Shown: positions 1 to 7,139 of the stretch, in pieces | Layout: each line of letters opens with the position of its first letter | How positions within the stretch are numbered: position 1 is the first letter of the stretch | Origin: an uncultured Saprospiraceae bacterium | GTDB lineage: Bacteria > Bacteroidota > Bacteroidia > Chitinophagales > Saprospiraceae | Length of the DNA stretch: 16,760 bases | Assembly (NCBI GenBank): GCA_938002705.1 | Contig: CALLAG010000386.1 | Location: 1 to 16,760, forward strand | Direction of reading: 5' to 3' | Position numbers and translations under genes: made by a program | The notes under the pieces: model-generated | Database searches by the model: none | What the model saw: the letters and a program-made list of their open reading frames with translations, nothing else | Told to the model about the DNA's origin: nothing

Positions 1-58
1 TATGTGACTATCGGCTTTTGAGTACCTATAATTATTGAATGGTATTTCTTAACTCAAT

Positions 59-236
59 TCTCTTTTTTCTTGATAAAAAAGAGACAAAAAATCAAGTCAA
101 ATCAAAGGCTCAACTCTATGCCGCTCCAGCCACCCACCATGATTTGACATGGCTCTGCTTCACTAACAGTCTCGATCAAAAAGACTCAGCCTTAATACTA
201 TAAGGTTCTAATCCACAATTAGGCTTAGTACCTAAT
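59..236. repeat. Hairpin-rich intergenic segment, possible dispersed repeat
   Basis: No gene is visible in positions 1-263. Instead there are several inverted repeats in a row. TCTCTTTTTT (59-68) pairs perfectly with AAAAAAGAGA (75-84) around a 6-nt loop. GTCAAATCA (96-104) pairs perfectly with TGATTTGAC (140-148) around 35 nt. AGTCT/AGACT (168-172/182-186), CCTTA/TAAGG (190-194/201-205) and ATTAGG/CCTAAT (218-223/231-236) are shorter. The first two are seen directly and are unlikely to be accidental; the others could be. A dispersed intergenic repeat or a structured leader of the next gene are both possible. No function is assigned. Confidence 0.4.
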
Positions 237-263
237 AGCCGATAGGCATATAAAAATATAACT

Positions 264-500
264 ATGAAGTCAATGACTTGTCAACAATTAGGAGGAGCAT
301 GCGACCATATATTCAAGGCAGAAACTTTTGAAGAAATGGCAGAGCAAAGCAAGCAACATGGCATGGAGATGTACAAAATTAAAGATGAAGCTCACATGGA
401 AGCTATGGCTAAGATGCAAGACCTGATGAAGTCTCCAGAGCTCATGCAGAAGTGGTTTTCAGACAAGAAAGCAGAATTCGATTCTCTACCTACTGTGTAG
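264..500 (+). CDS. DUF1059 family small protein
   Basis: A 78-residue soluble protein. It matches the pattern of DUF1059 as I know it: a start of the type M-K-x-M-T-C, then LGGAC with a second cysteine (C6 and C13), an 'aeTfeEmaeqskqHG' helix and a central histidine-containing turn (residues 31-34). The family is small and widespread and has no established biochemical role. The paired cysteines and histidines suggest metal or redox chemistry, but that is inference. There is no signal peptide or membrane segment. After the family core (about 55 residues) the protein has a 20-residue extension rich in K, M and acidic residues. It stands alone, with an open leader upstream and a weak terminator-like hairpin at 584-609 downstream. 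Confidence 0.8.
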   Translation: MKSMTCQQLGGACDHIFKAETFEEMAEQSKQHGMEMYKIKDEAHMEAMAKMQDLMKSPELMQKWFSDKKAEFDSLPTV

Positions 501-583
501 TTCTTACCAGGGATTATCCTTAGAAAGAGAGGATTATCTGGACAATCAACCAAAAAGACTAAGGGTATTCCCCCATTCTTGAG

Positions 584-609
584 ACGTAACAGAACATTGG
601 TACGTTTTT
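584..609 (+). terminator. Weak terminator-like hairpin after the DUF1059 gene
   Basis: ACGTA (584-588) pairs with TACGT (601-605). After one A-G mismatch, CA (590-591) pairs with TG (598-599) over a 6-nt loop. A run of five T (605-609) follows at once. The stem is short and contains a mismatch, so this is a low-confidence call; it would end the DUF1059 transcript about 85 nt after its stop. Confidence 0.22.
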
Positions 610-653
610 GGAGTATATTAAATTATAGAAAATTAATAATACCCATTAACATC

Positions 654-740
654 ATGCAAATACCTAAACCTATGATTATCCTATGTATCGCTATATTCGT
701 CTTCTTGATTAATGCAGACAACTTACTAGAGAGAGCATAA
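654..740 (+). CDS. Possible 28-residue single-pass membrane peptide
   Basis: An ATG at 654 opens a 28-codon frame: a short polar start (MQIPKP), a hydrophobic stretch over residues 7-19 (MIILCIAIFVFLI), and a polar end containing NADNLLERA. It has the shape of a single transmembrane helix with a short charged tail. No family is recognised. The main support is position: its TAA stop (738-740) overlaps the first bases of the strong terminator stem at 739-761, as expected if a transcript carrying this frame ends there. No clear Shine-Dalgarno or TAnnTTTG box precedes it. It could be a chance frame in the 3' region of the DUF1059 transcript, a small stress-type membrane peptide, or a type I toxin-like peptide; nothing chooses between these. 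Confidence 0.35.
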   Translation: MQIPKPMIILCIAIFVFLINADNLLERA

Positions 741-771
741 GCTGATCACTACTATCAGCTTGTTTTATTTT
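739..771 (+). terminator. Strong rho-independent terminator
   Basis: AAGCTGAT (739-746) and ATCAGCTT (754-761) form a perfect 8-bp stem around a 7-nt loop (CACTACT). The T-rich tail GTTTTATTTT (762-771) follows on the plus strand. The minus strand after the stem reads ATGCTCTC, which is not U-rich, so termination is mainly rightward. It ends the plus-strand unit holding the DUF1059 gene and the small peptide, only 3 nt short of the stop codon of the convergent lipoprotein gene, and so separates the two. Confidence 0.75.
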
Positions 772-1241
772 ACTGCGTTGTACATGGTCTTGACTTCTTC
801 GATAGTGTACTGACCTACGAGACCACGCTGGAATACATATTCGTTATCTCCTTGGATTCTTACGTATCGGAAATCGTAGTTAAGATGACCGTCTCCTAAG
901 TCCTTTTCATATATGAATCCTGCATCTCCCTCCTCTATAACTTTAGAGAAATACTTATCATTCTTAATACTATTTAGATACTCTGCTTTGATAGAGGCTA
1001 CGTCTGTTGTAGTCGCTGTACCGCCTTGGAGTTGTATGTAGAAGTTGTTGTCACCCTTTATTCTCACATCCTGAGCAAATCCAAGATCATCAAATTCTAC
1101 CTTAGCATCTACCGGTGCTTTTATCTTTAATGGAAGGCCATATGACATAAGGTCTAAATCTTCAAAACCATCCAAAGGACTCGCAGGCTTACAATTGACC
1201 AATAACAGGGAAACAAAAACTAAAAGACCGAAAAACTTCAT
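765..1241 (-). CDS. Small predicted lipoprotein, unknown function
   Basis: A 158-residue protein with a lipoprotein signal: a short charged start (MKFF), a hydrophobic core, and a lipobox LVNC whose cysteine is residue 17. The mature part has no membrane segment and alternates charged and aromatic residues, suggesting a small periplasm-facing beta-rich domain. A stretch reading 'YDFRYVRIQGDNEYVFQRG' lies at roughly residues 117-135. I do not recognise the family. Asp at +2 is absent (C-K-P), so inner-membrane retention is not indicated. It is the last gene of the leftward block, separated from the PRX_like1 gene by 111 nt that contain a perfect inverted repeat. TAGTTTTA (minus strand, 1269-1262) resembles a Bacteroidota -7 element, so the gene may have its own promoter. 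Its 3' end meets the terminator of the opposing unit. Confidence 0.8.
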   Translation of the reverse strand: MKFFGLLVFVSLLLVNCKPASPLDGFEDLDLMSYGLPLKIKAPVDAKVEFDDLGFAQDVRIKGDNNFYIQLQGGTATTTDVASIKAEYLNSIKNDKYFSKVIEEGDAGFIYEKDLGDGHLNYDFRYVRIQGDNEYVFQRGLVGQYTIEEVKTMYNAVK

Positions 1242-1278
1242 AAGAGCTATTTTGTGAGAGCATAAAACTACAACTAAT

Positions 1279-1327
1279 GAAGTGATATAATATCATAGCA
1301 TAGAATCATATATTATTATATCACTTC
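1279..1327 (-). terminator. Perfect 14-bp inverted repeat, probable terminator
   Basis: GAAGTGATATAATA (1279-1292) is perfectly complementary to TATTATATCACTTC (1314-1327), with a 21-nt loop. It begins 26 nt beyond the PRX_like1 stop. On the minus strand the stem is followed by ATTAGTTGTAGTTTTA, only moderately T-rich. On the plus strand what follows is purine-rich, so any termination is leftward. The repeat also lies just upstream of the possible lipoprotein promoter and could instead be an operator for a dimeric repressor. The symmetry itself is seen directly; its role is inference. Confidence 0.5.
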
Positions 1328-1352
1328 AAGAGTATATAGTAAGACTATTGGA

Positions 1353-1955
1353 TTACTTGACAGTCTTGATAGAGCAACCGATTGCTTTAGTCGTAGATGG
1401 ATCAGGGTTTTTTCCGTTTTCCAATGCAATTATAGCATCTTCTAAGTATTTGACCTCTACTGCTTCAGCGTCTCTTGGGCTATCATCTATGGCACCGATA
1501 TATTTTACTTTTCTCTTAGCATCTAACAAGAATACATGAGGCGTCTTAGTAGCGCCATATACAGGGTAGATCTTCTGACCTTCGTCAAATAGGTAGGCAA
1601 AAGGAAAAGACTTTTCTTTAGCTCTCTGCTGCATTTCTGGAAATCCATCTTCTGCATTAGCAGCAGGATCATTAGGGTTGATAGCGACTACAGGGTATCC
1701 TTTAGGAGCATATTTGTTATGGAGATCTATCAATCTATCTTCATACATGACGGCATATGGACAGTGATTACAAGTGAATGTAACGATGTACCCTTTAGCA
1801 TCTTCGTAATCAGATAGTGAGACCATCTTACCATCTACATTCTTAAGACTGAAGTCTGTAGCTGTATCACCTACATGATATCCAGAGTGAAAAACCGTAA
1901 ATGCACTTAGTGATAATACAGCGCTGAGAATAGAGAGAAATAATAATTTTTTCAT
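1353..1955 (-). CDS. PRX_like1-type thioredoxin-fold protein, exported
   Basis: A 200-residue AhpC/TSA-like protein with an N-terminal signal peptide (about residues 1-18) and no lipobox. The fold begins at 'GDTATDFSLKNVDGK'. The redox site is the unusual CNHCP (C62, C65), characteristic of the PRX_like1 subgroup of peroxiredoxin-like thioredoxin-fold proteins. TPH at 138-140 holds the cis-proline. The conserved C-terminal GCSIK (193-197) supplies a third cysteine and is also a mark of this subgroup. The likely role is periplasmic thiol-disulfide or peroxide chemistry; the exact substrate is not known for the group. It begins 13 nt after the stop of the TlpA-like gene and is surely co-transcribed with it. 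Length is normal and no key residue is missing. Confidence 0.9.
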   Translation of the reverse strand: MKKLLFLSILSAVLSLSAFTVFHSGYHVGDTATDFSLKNVDGKMVSLSDYEDAKGYIVTFTCNHCPYAVMYEDRLIDLHNKYAPKGYPVVAINPNDPAANAEDGFPEMQQRAKEKSFPFAYLFDEGQKIYPVYGATKTPHVFLLDAKRKVKYIGAIDDSPRDAEAVEVKYLEDAIIALENGKNPDPSTTKAIGCSIKTVK

Positions 1956-1968
1956 TGTATAATTTTAT

Positions 1969-2469
1969 TTATGATTTCAAAAATGGTTGTATCAATTCGA
2001 CAAGCTCTTTTTCGCTATGGAACTGTCGCTCCATGAAGAGTCTCTTTTTTTTATTGTAAATGATTGTAATCGGAATAGCACCAGACCATTCGGGATCGAC
2101 TCTATCTATCCACTTAGAACTCTTACCATCTAATAGGACGACAACATCTGATTTGATTTTCTTAGTATTCAGAAATGGTATCAACTTAGTGTCTATTTGC
2201 TTTTTGAAATCTAAGCTTACTAAGATGTTTTTATATTTTTTGTCTTTGAATGTTTCATTAAGAGCTTCGATATAAGGAAGCTCCGCTACACAAGGACTGC
2301 ACCATGTTGCCCAGAAGTTTATAAGATAAGTGGTGTCATTGTCGATATGAAGAATAGATTCAAATTCGTCGAAGGTCTCATAGATATCGAGATCTGACCT
2401 CTGCCATTCTTGCGACTGCCCAGATGTATATGCGGCCAGTAATAGTATAGATATAATTAGTTTCACCAT
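1969..2469 (-). CDS. TlpA-like thiol-disulfide protein, exported
   Basis: A 166-residue thioredoxin-fold protein with a signal peptide (about residues 1-18) ahead of a mature start near 'QSQEWQ'. The active site NFWATWCSPC places the redox cysteines at 57 and 60, typical of TlpA/ResA-like proteins rather than cytosolic thioredoxin (WCGPC). The cis-proline is P133 in 'GAIPIT'. The family reduces or exchanges disulfides in the cell envelope, for example in cytochrome c maturation, but no cytochrome gene is seen here. The start lies 23 nt after the dnaE stop, and the PRX_like1 gene follows 13 nt downstream. The two redox genes therefore probably form the distal part of the dnaE transcript. The start is preceded by no good Shine-Dalgarno sequence, as is usual in this phylum. 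Confidence 0.9.
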   Translation of the reverse strand: MVKLIISILLLAAYTSGQSQEWQRSDLDIYETFDEFESILHIDNDTTYLINFWATWCSPCVAELPYIEALNETFKDKKYKNILVSLDFKKQIDTKLIPFLNTKKIKSDVVVLLDGKSSKWIDRVDPEWSGAIPITIIYNKKKRLFMERQFHSEKELVELIQPFLKS

Positions 2470-2492
2470 TTATAAACGTTATCAGACAGTCA

Positions 2493-5400
2493 TTAGTTTA
2501 ACTTATAACTTATTCCCATCTGCTTTAACTTCTCTATAAGGTGAGAGTCTACATCGAGCTTTACACTACTCGCATTGAAGTCTACATTCATCTTGTCTTC
2601 TAAGTCAAAGACCCGCATCTTAAGGGTATGATTACCGCTGTGTTCTTTAAATAATTCTGATAGTTTATTGATAAATTTTTCATTGACATGGCTTAGCGGT
2701 ACCCTAAGTGTAAGAGACTTAGTAAGATCAGCACTTAATGATGCAAGTAATCTGACGTCTCTGATCTTAAAGAAGAGTCTAGCGGAATCACCATAACCTT
2801 TCTTAAAGTCACCTTCTACATAGATGACTTGGCCATCAGTAAGGAGGTCCTTATATCTTTTGTATTCTTCATTATAGAATCCCATCTCAAATGAGCCTGT
2901 ATAATCTTGCATGGTGACACGACCGTAGCCTAGTCCATTCTTCTGGGATACACCATGACTTACTTTGGTAAGAATACCTGCTATCTTGACGGAAGTTGCT
3001 CCTGCATTATTAATCTGCTCGAGAGGGCAATTGATATAATTATCTAATTCCATCTTGTAATCATCGAGAGGATGCCCAGAGATATAGATACCTGTAACCT
3101 CTTTTTCTTTTTCGAGTTGATTGGTTTTTATCCAAGGCAAAGCATTAGGTGGCTCAGGATCACTTACGAATTCGTCAGCTTGATCAGCGAATAGAGAGAC
3201 TTGCTTAGAGTCTTTCTGTGCCTGATATGCATTACCGAATTTCAGAGCATGTTCTAAGAATGTTTCATACTTGTCAGAAGGGGCGAAGTATTGTGATCGG
3301 GATTTGCCAAATGAATCAAAACCACCACCATAAGCAAGACTTTCCATAGACTTCTTATTGACAGCTCTTAGATTAACTCTCTTAGCTATCTCTACTACAG
3401 AAGAGTAATCTCCATTCTCTTCTCTCTCTCTTATAAGTTCTTCAGCTGGACCTTTACCGAGGCCTTTGAGAGCAGATAGTCCAAAACGGATTTCTCCTTT
3501 CTTATCTACCGTAAAGTTGATACCACTTCTATTGATATCTGGTCCGAATACATTGATGCCCATACGCTTACATTCCCTTAAGAAGAAATTAAGCTTGGTG
3601 ATATCTGACTTATTATGATTCAGGACTGAGGCCATGAATTCTGATGGATGATGAGTCTTAAGATATGCCGTCTGGAATGCAATCAATGCATAGCACGTCG
3701 AGTGTGACTTATTGAAGGCATAAGAAGCAAATTTTTCCCAATCTTCCCATATTTTCTTGATCGCAGTTTCTGGGTGTCCGTTTTGAGTACACCCTTCTAG
3801 AAACTTTGGCCACATCTCATCGATTAATTTCTTTTTCTTCTTACCCATGGCCTTCCTCAGCTGATCAGCTTCACCCTTAGAGAATCCACCGAGCTTTTGT
3901 GAGAGAAGCATTACCTGCTCTTGATAGACGGTGATACCGTAAGTCTCTTCCAGATATTCTTGCATCTCTGGGAGGTCATAAGTTATCTTCTGCTTACCGT
4001 GTTTTCTCTGGATGAAGTCAGGAATATACTGTAGCGGCCCCGGACGATATAGTGCATTCATGGCGATAAGATCCTCGAACTTATTGGGCTTGAGATCTTT
4101 CAGGTGCTTCTGCATACCTGCGGATTCATACTGAAATATGGCTATGGTATGGCCCTCATGGAAGAGCTTGAATGACTCCTGATCTTCGAGATCTATAGTT
4201 TCTATATCTATTTCATATCCCTTGGTTTGTTTGACGAACTTGACGGTGTCTTTGATTATTGTAAGTGTCCTTAATCCGAGGAAATCCATCTTCAGCAATC
4301 CAGCATCTTCTGCGACACTGTTATCAAATTGACTTACGAGAAGTTCTGAATCTTTAGCGACAGCTACAGGCACATAATTAGTGATATCGTCAGGTGTTAT
4401 GATAACCCCACACGCATGTATACCAGTGTTACGTATAGATCCTTCGACACGCTTAGCTGATCGGATCATCTTTCCGATTTCGTCATCCTTCTCAGCCAAT
4501 TTTCGGAACTGATCTGCCTTATCACGATCTTCTTTACTCATAGAATCTTTGAGCTTATCTATGAGGCCATCTTCGTGCAGTACACCATTAAGTGATGCAC
4601 CTAATTGTTGTGGGAAGGCTTTGGATACTCTATCTACATCACCTAGCGGCACTTCCATAACTCTACCTACATCTCTTAGTGACATCTTAGCTGCCATGGT
4701 ACCGTAAGTTATAATCTGTGCTACCTGATTCTTACCATATTTATCGATGACATAATCGATGACCTTGGATCGCCCTTCATCATCAAAGTCAATATCAATA
4801 TCCGGCATCGACACCCTTTCTGGATTCAGAAACCTCTCGAATAGGAGGTCATATTTTATTGGATCCACATTAGTGATACCTAGGCAGTATGCTACTGCAG
4901 ACCCTGCGGCTGATCCCCGACCTGGTCCTACAGCGACACCCATTTCTTTGGCAGTACTGGTGAAGTCCTGTACGATTAGGAAGTATCCGGGATATCCAGA
5001 TTTATTGATGACGCTTAATTCGAAATTAAGTCGATCTTCTACTTCTTTAGTTATTGTGCCATATTTTTTTTTGGCCCCGATATAAGATAGATGACGTAGG
5101 TAATCTTCTTGATTTTTAAATTCATCAGGAAGAGGGTAATTAGGTAATAATACGTCTCTGGCTAGTTTTATTTCATCTATCTGATCATAGATACGCATGG
5201 TATTATCGAGTGCTTCGGGAATATCATGAAATATCTTGCCCATCTCCGCCTGTGTCTTAAAGTAGAAATCAGAACTCGGAAACTTAAATCGATTATCCTC
5301 TTTGAGGTACGAGTTGGTATTGATACATAATAGTATGTCGTGTGGATTAGAGTCCTCTTCATCTACATAGTGAGAATCATTAGTAGCTATGATTTTTACA

Positions 5401-6053
5401 TTATGTTTTCTTGCCAGCTTGATGAGCTCTTGGTTGATCCCTTCTTGGGAGTATTTACTGTAGGTCTTACGTCCGTCTTCTCCTACGGTATCTATTTTTT
5501 CTAATCCGCCATGTCTCTGTATTTCTATATAATAATCTTCACCAAATAGATCAAGCCACCACTTGAGTTCTTCTTCTGCTTCTACCAGTTTGTCTTGAGC
5601 TATTAATCGAGGTATGATGGCACCTAGACAGCAGCTGGTGGCTATAATACCCTTGTGATACTTAACAAGCACTTCTTTATCTATCCTCGGAAATTTCTGA
5701 TATAGCCCTTCTGTAAAACCCAAAGAGCACATCTTAATTAGGTTGTCATAGCCCTCTCTGGTCTTAGCAAGCATGAGCTGGTGATACCTGCGATCACTCT
5801 CTCCCTTACTCCTCTTGAATGACTTGATATGTCGGTCTTCTACGAGATAGAACTCGCAACCGACTATAGGTTTGATTTTTCTCTTGTGAGCTTCTGCGAC
5901 AAACTTAAATGCACCGTACATATTACCATGATCAGTGAGTGCAACGGCTTTCTGACCATCTCTTACAGCCTTATCCATCATGAGTCCGATGTCGGCAGCG
6001 CCGTCTAGTAGTGAGTACTGAGTATGACAATGCAGGTGACAAAATTCTGGCAT
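2493..6053 (-). CDS. dnaE: DNA polymerase III alpha subunit (DnaE)
   Basis: The replicative polymerase subunit, 1186 residues from the start chosen here (E. coli DnaE has 1160). Domains in order: PHP (about 3-280) with HLHCH (6-10), LTDHGN and DSHY metal-site motifs; palm with PDIDIDF at 417-423 (catalytic D418, D420) and LLKMDFLGLRTL with D590 as third aspartate; fingers with KSHSTCYALIAF; helix-hairpin-helix region; a QVSLF clamp-binding motif near 951-955; and an OB fold near 1020-1100. The PHP ligands look intact, unlike E. coli, so intrinsic 3'-5' exonuclease activity is possible (inference). An in-frame ATG at 6107 would add 18 residues with no family resemblance. The start MPEFCHLHCH fits the family, which normally begins two to five residues before the HxH motif. 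It is followed by two redox genes. Confidence 0.98.
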   Translation of the reverse strand: MPEFCHLHCHTQYSLLDGAADIGLMMDKAVRDGQKAVALTDHGNMYGAFKFVAEAHKRKIKPIVGCEFYLVEDRHIKSFKRSKGESDRRYHQLMLAKTREGYDNLIKMCSLGFTEGLYQKFPRIDKEVLVKYHKGIIATSCCLGAIIPRLIAQDKLVEAEEELKWWLDLFGEDYYIEIQRHGGLEKIDTVGEDGRKTYSKYSQEGINQELIKLARKHNVKIIATNDSHYVDEEDSNPHDILLCINTNSYLKEDNRFKFPSSDFYFKTQAEMGKIFHDIPEALDNTMRIYDQIDEIKLARDVLLPNYPLPDEFKNQEDYLRHLSYIGAKKKYGTITKEVEDRLNFELSVINKSGYPGYFLIVQDFTSTAKEMGVAVGPGRGSAAGSAVAYCLGITNVDPIKYDLLFERFLNPERVSMPDIDIDFDDEGRSKVIDYVIDKYGKNQVAQIITYGTMAAKMSLRDVGRVMEVPLGDVDRVSKAFPQQLGASLNGVLHEDGLIDKLKDSMSKEDRDKADQFRKLAEKDDEIGKMIRSAKRVEGSIRNTGIHACGVIITPDDITNYVPVAVAKDSELLVSQFDNSVAEDAGLLKMDFLGLRTLTIIKDTVKFVKQTKGYEIDIETIDLEDQESFKLFHEGHTIAIFQYESAGMQKHLKDLKPNKFEDLIAMNALYRPGPLQYIPDFIQRKHGKQKITYDLPEMQEYLEETYGITVYQEQVMLLSQKLGGFSKGEADQLRKAMGKKKKKLIDEMWPKFLEGCTQNGHPETAIKKIWEDWEKFASYAFNKSHSTCYALIAFQTAYLKTHHPSEFMASVLNHNKSDITKLNFFLRECKRMGINVFGPDINRSGINFTVDKKGEIRFGLSALKGLGKGPAEELIREREENGDYSSVVEIAKRVNLRAVNKKSMESLAYGGGFDSFGKSRSQYFAPSDKYETFLEHALKFGNAYQAQKDSKQVSLFADQADEFVSDPEPPNALPWIKTNQLEKEKEVTGIYISGHPLDDYKMELDNYINCPLEQINNAGATSVKIAGILTKVSHGVSQKNGLGYGRVTMQDYTGSFEMGFYNEEYKRYKDLLTDGQVIYVEGDFKKGYGDSARLFFKIRDVRLLASLSADLTKSLTLRVPLSHVNEKFINKLSELFKEHSGNHTLKMRVFDLEDKMNVDFNASSVKLDVDSHLIEKLKQMGISYKLN

Positions 6054-6120
6054 AGTAAAAGATTGATTATTTAGATAGCTTAACGTTATACCATTATTAT
6101 TGATCATAATGATATAACTG

Positions 6121-6149
6121 CTAATTTAAGGATAATACCTTAGGTCAAA
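6121..6149 (-). promoter_or_regulatory. Candidate Bacteroidota-type promoter for dnaE
   Basis: On the minus strand TTTG (6149-6146) is followed after 17 nt by TAAATTAG (6128-6121), which matches five of the six fixed positions of the TAnnTTTG -7 element. Transcription would start near 6115, giving a leader of about 60 nt to the preferred dnaE ATG at 6053. The rest of the 6054-6335 gap holds only a bulged hairpin at 6212-6232 (GCAT-AATC/GATT-ATGC). Motif match only. Confidence 0.35.
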
Positions 6150-6335
6150 CTAAATCACTCAGACTTTGATTGTGAAGTAAAACTCATTAGCCGAAACGAT
6201 ATATAGCGAAAGCATAGAATCCTCGATTATGCACCCCTAATATCCCGAAGAGACATATAATTCAAATCATGTATCATCGGCAGCTTACTACTTAGCAACC
6301 TTATTTTTTGCGTGCTTGATAGGGCTTAATAAAAC

Positions 6336-7112
6336 CTACTTCTTGTTGGATTTATTTAAGTAGTTAGTGAGTGCTCCAGACATAGATGGTGATTCTGGTG
6401 TTGGAGCTGGTATATTGACGTATAGGTTTTTTTCAAGTCCTGCAGCCTTAGTAGAAGCTCCAAATAAGGCGATACGTGTATCACCTTGTTTGAAATCTGG
6501 AAAATTATCGTAAAGTGACTGTATGCCCAATGGGCTGAAAAACACTAAGCAGTCATAGAAGATATCCTTGAGATCTGACAGATCACTACTGACAGTTCTA
6601 TACATCATCGCTTCTTGATAATTGATCTCGTTGTCTTCGAGATACTTGACAACGTCCTTAGCTCCTAAGTTAGAACATGGCAATAGAAATTTTTCTTTGT
6701 CCTTGTGCTTGTTGAATGCTGCTGAGAGGTCTTGGATTTTTCTGACACCCACGAAGACTTTCCTTTTTCTATAGAGGATAAATTTCTGAAGATAATTAGC
6801 TATGGCTTCTGTGAGACAGAAGTACTTGGTCTGCTGTGACATCTTAATCCGCATCTCTTCACACATTCTGAAGAAGTGCTCTATAGAATTCTTACTTGTG
6901 AATATGATAACGGTGAATTCATCTGGACGTAATCTGTTTTTTCGGAATTCTTTTTCCGTTACAGGCTCTACATGTATAAATGGACGCCAATCAACAGTGA
7001 TACCCCATTTTTTTTCTAAATCAAAATACGCAGATCTTTCAGGCTTTGGCTGAGATATCAGTATCGTTTTGATTTCTTTGTAAGACTCTTTATACTTATC
7101 TTTTGATGCCAT
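6336..7112 (-). CDS. hemD: Uroporphyrinogen-III synthase, Bacteroidota type
   Basis: A 258-residue cytosolic enzyme that closes and rearranges hydroxymethylbilane to uroporphyrinogen III, the branch point to haem and other tetrapyrroles. The family is very divergent; recognition rests on an N-terminal 'ILISQPKPE' strand-turn, 'VIIFTSKNSIEHFF' (68-81), 'FLLPCSNLGAKDV' (142-154), 'CLVFFSPLGIQSL' (188-200), 'IALFGASTKAAG' (214-225) and the closing 'PAPTPESPSMSGAL' (235-248), which form the two interleaved Rossmann-like lobes. No other haem gene is nearby. The start is preceded by AAAGGAT, one of the few Shine-Dalgarno-like sites in the window. The DUF4271 gene lies 27 nt upstream on the same strand, a pairing I recall as common in Bacteroidota, so the two are likely co-transcribed. 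Confidence 0.88.
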   Translation of the reverse strand: MASKDKYKESYKEIKTILISQPKPERSAYFDLEKKWGITVDWRPFIHVEPVTEKEFRKNRLRPDEFTVIIFTSKNSIEHFFRMCEEMRIKMSQQTKYFCLTEAIANYLQKFILYRKRKVFVGVRKIQDLSAAFNKHKDKEKFLLPCSNLGAKDVVKYLEDNEINYQEAMMYRTVSSDLSDLKDIFYDCLVFFSPLGIQSLYDNFPDFKQGDTRIALFGASTKAAGLEKNLYVNIPAPTPESPSMSGALTNYLNKSNKK

Positions 7113-7139
7113 ATATCCTTTCTTCCTTACTAATGAAAA

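Noticed and set aside
4759..5085. 108-codon plus-strand frame within dnaE
   Set aside because: It is antisense to the conserved palm and adjacent regions of DnaE, and its composition (many S, R, P) is that of a shadow frame.
6054..6107. 18-residue N-terminal extension of DnaE
   Set aside because: The family starts just before HLHCH; the extra residues (MINNNGITLSYLNNQSFT) have no family resemblance. It remains possible, because a promoter candidate lies upstream of both ATGs.
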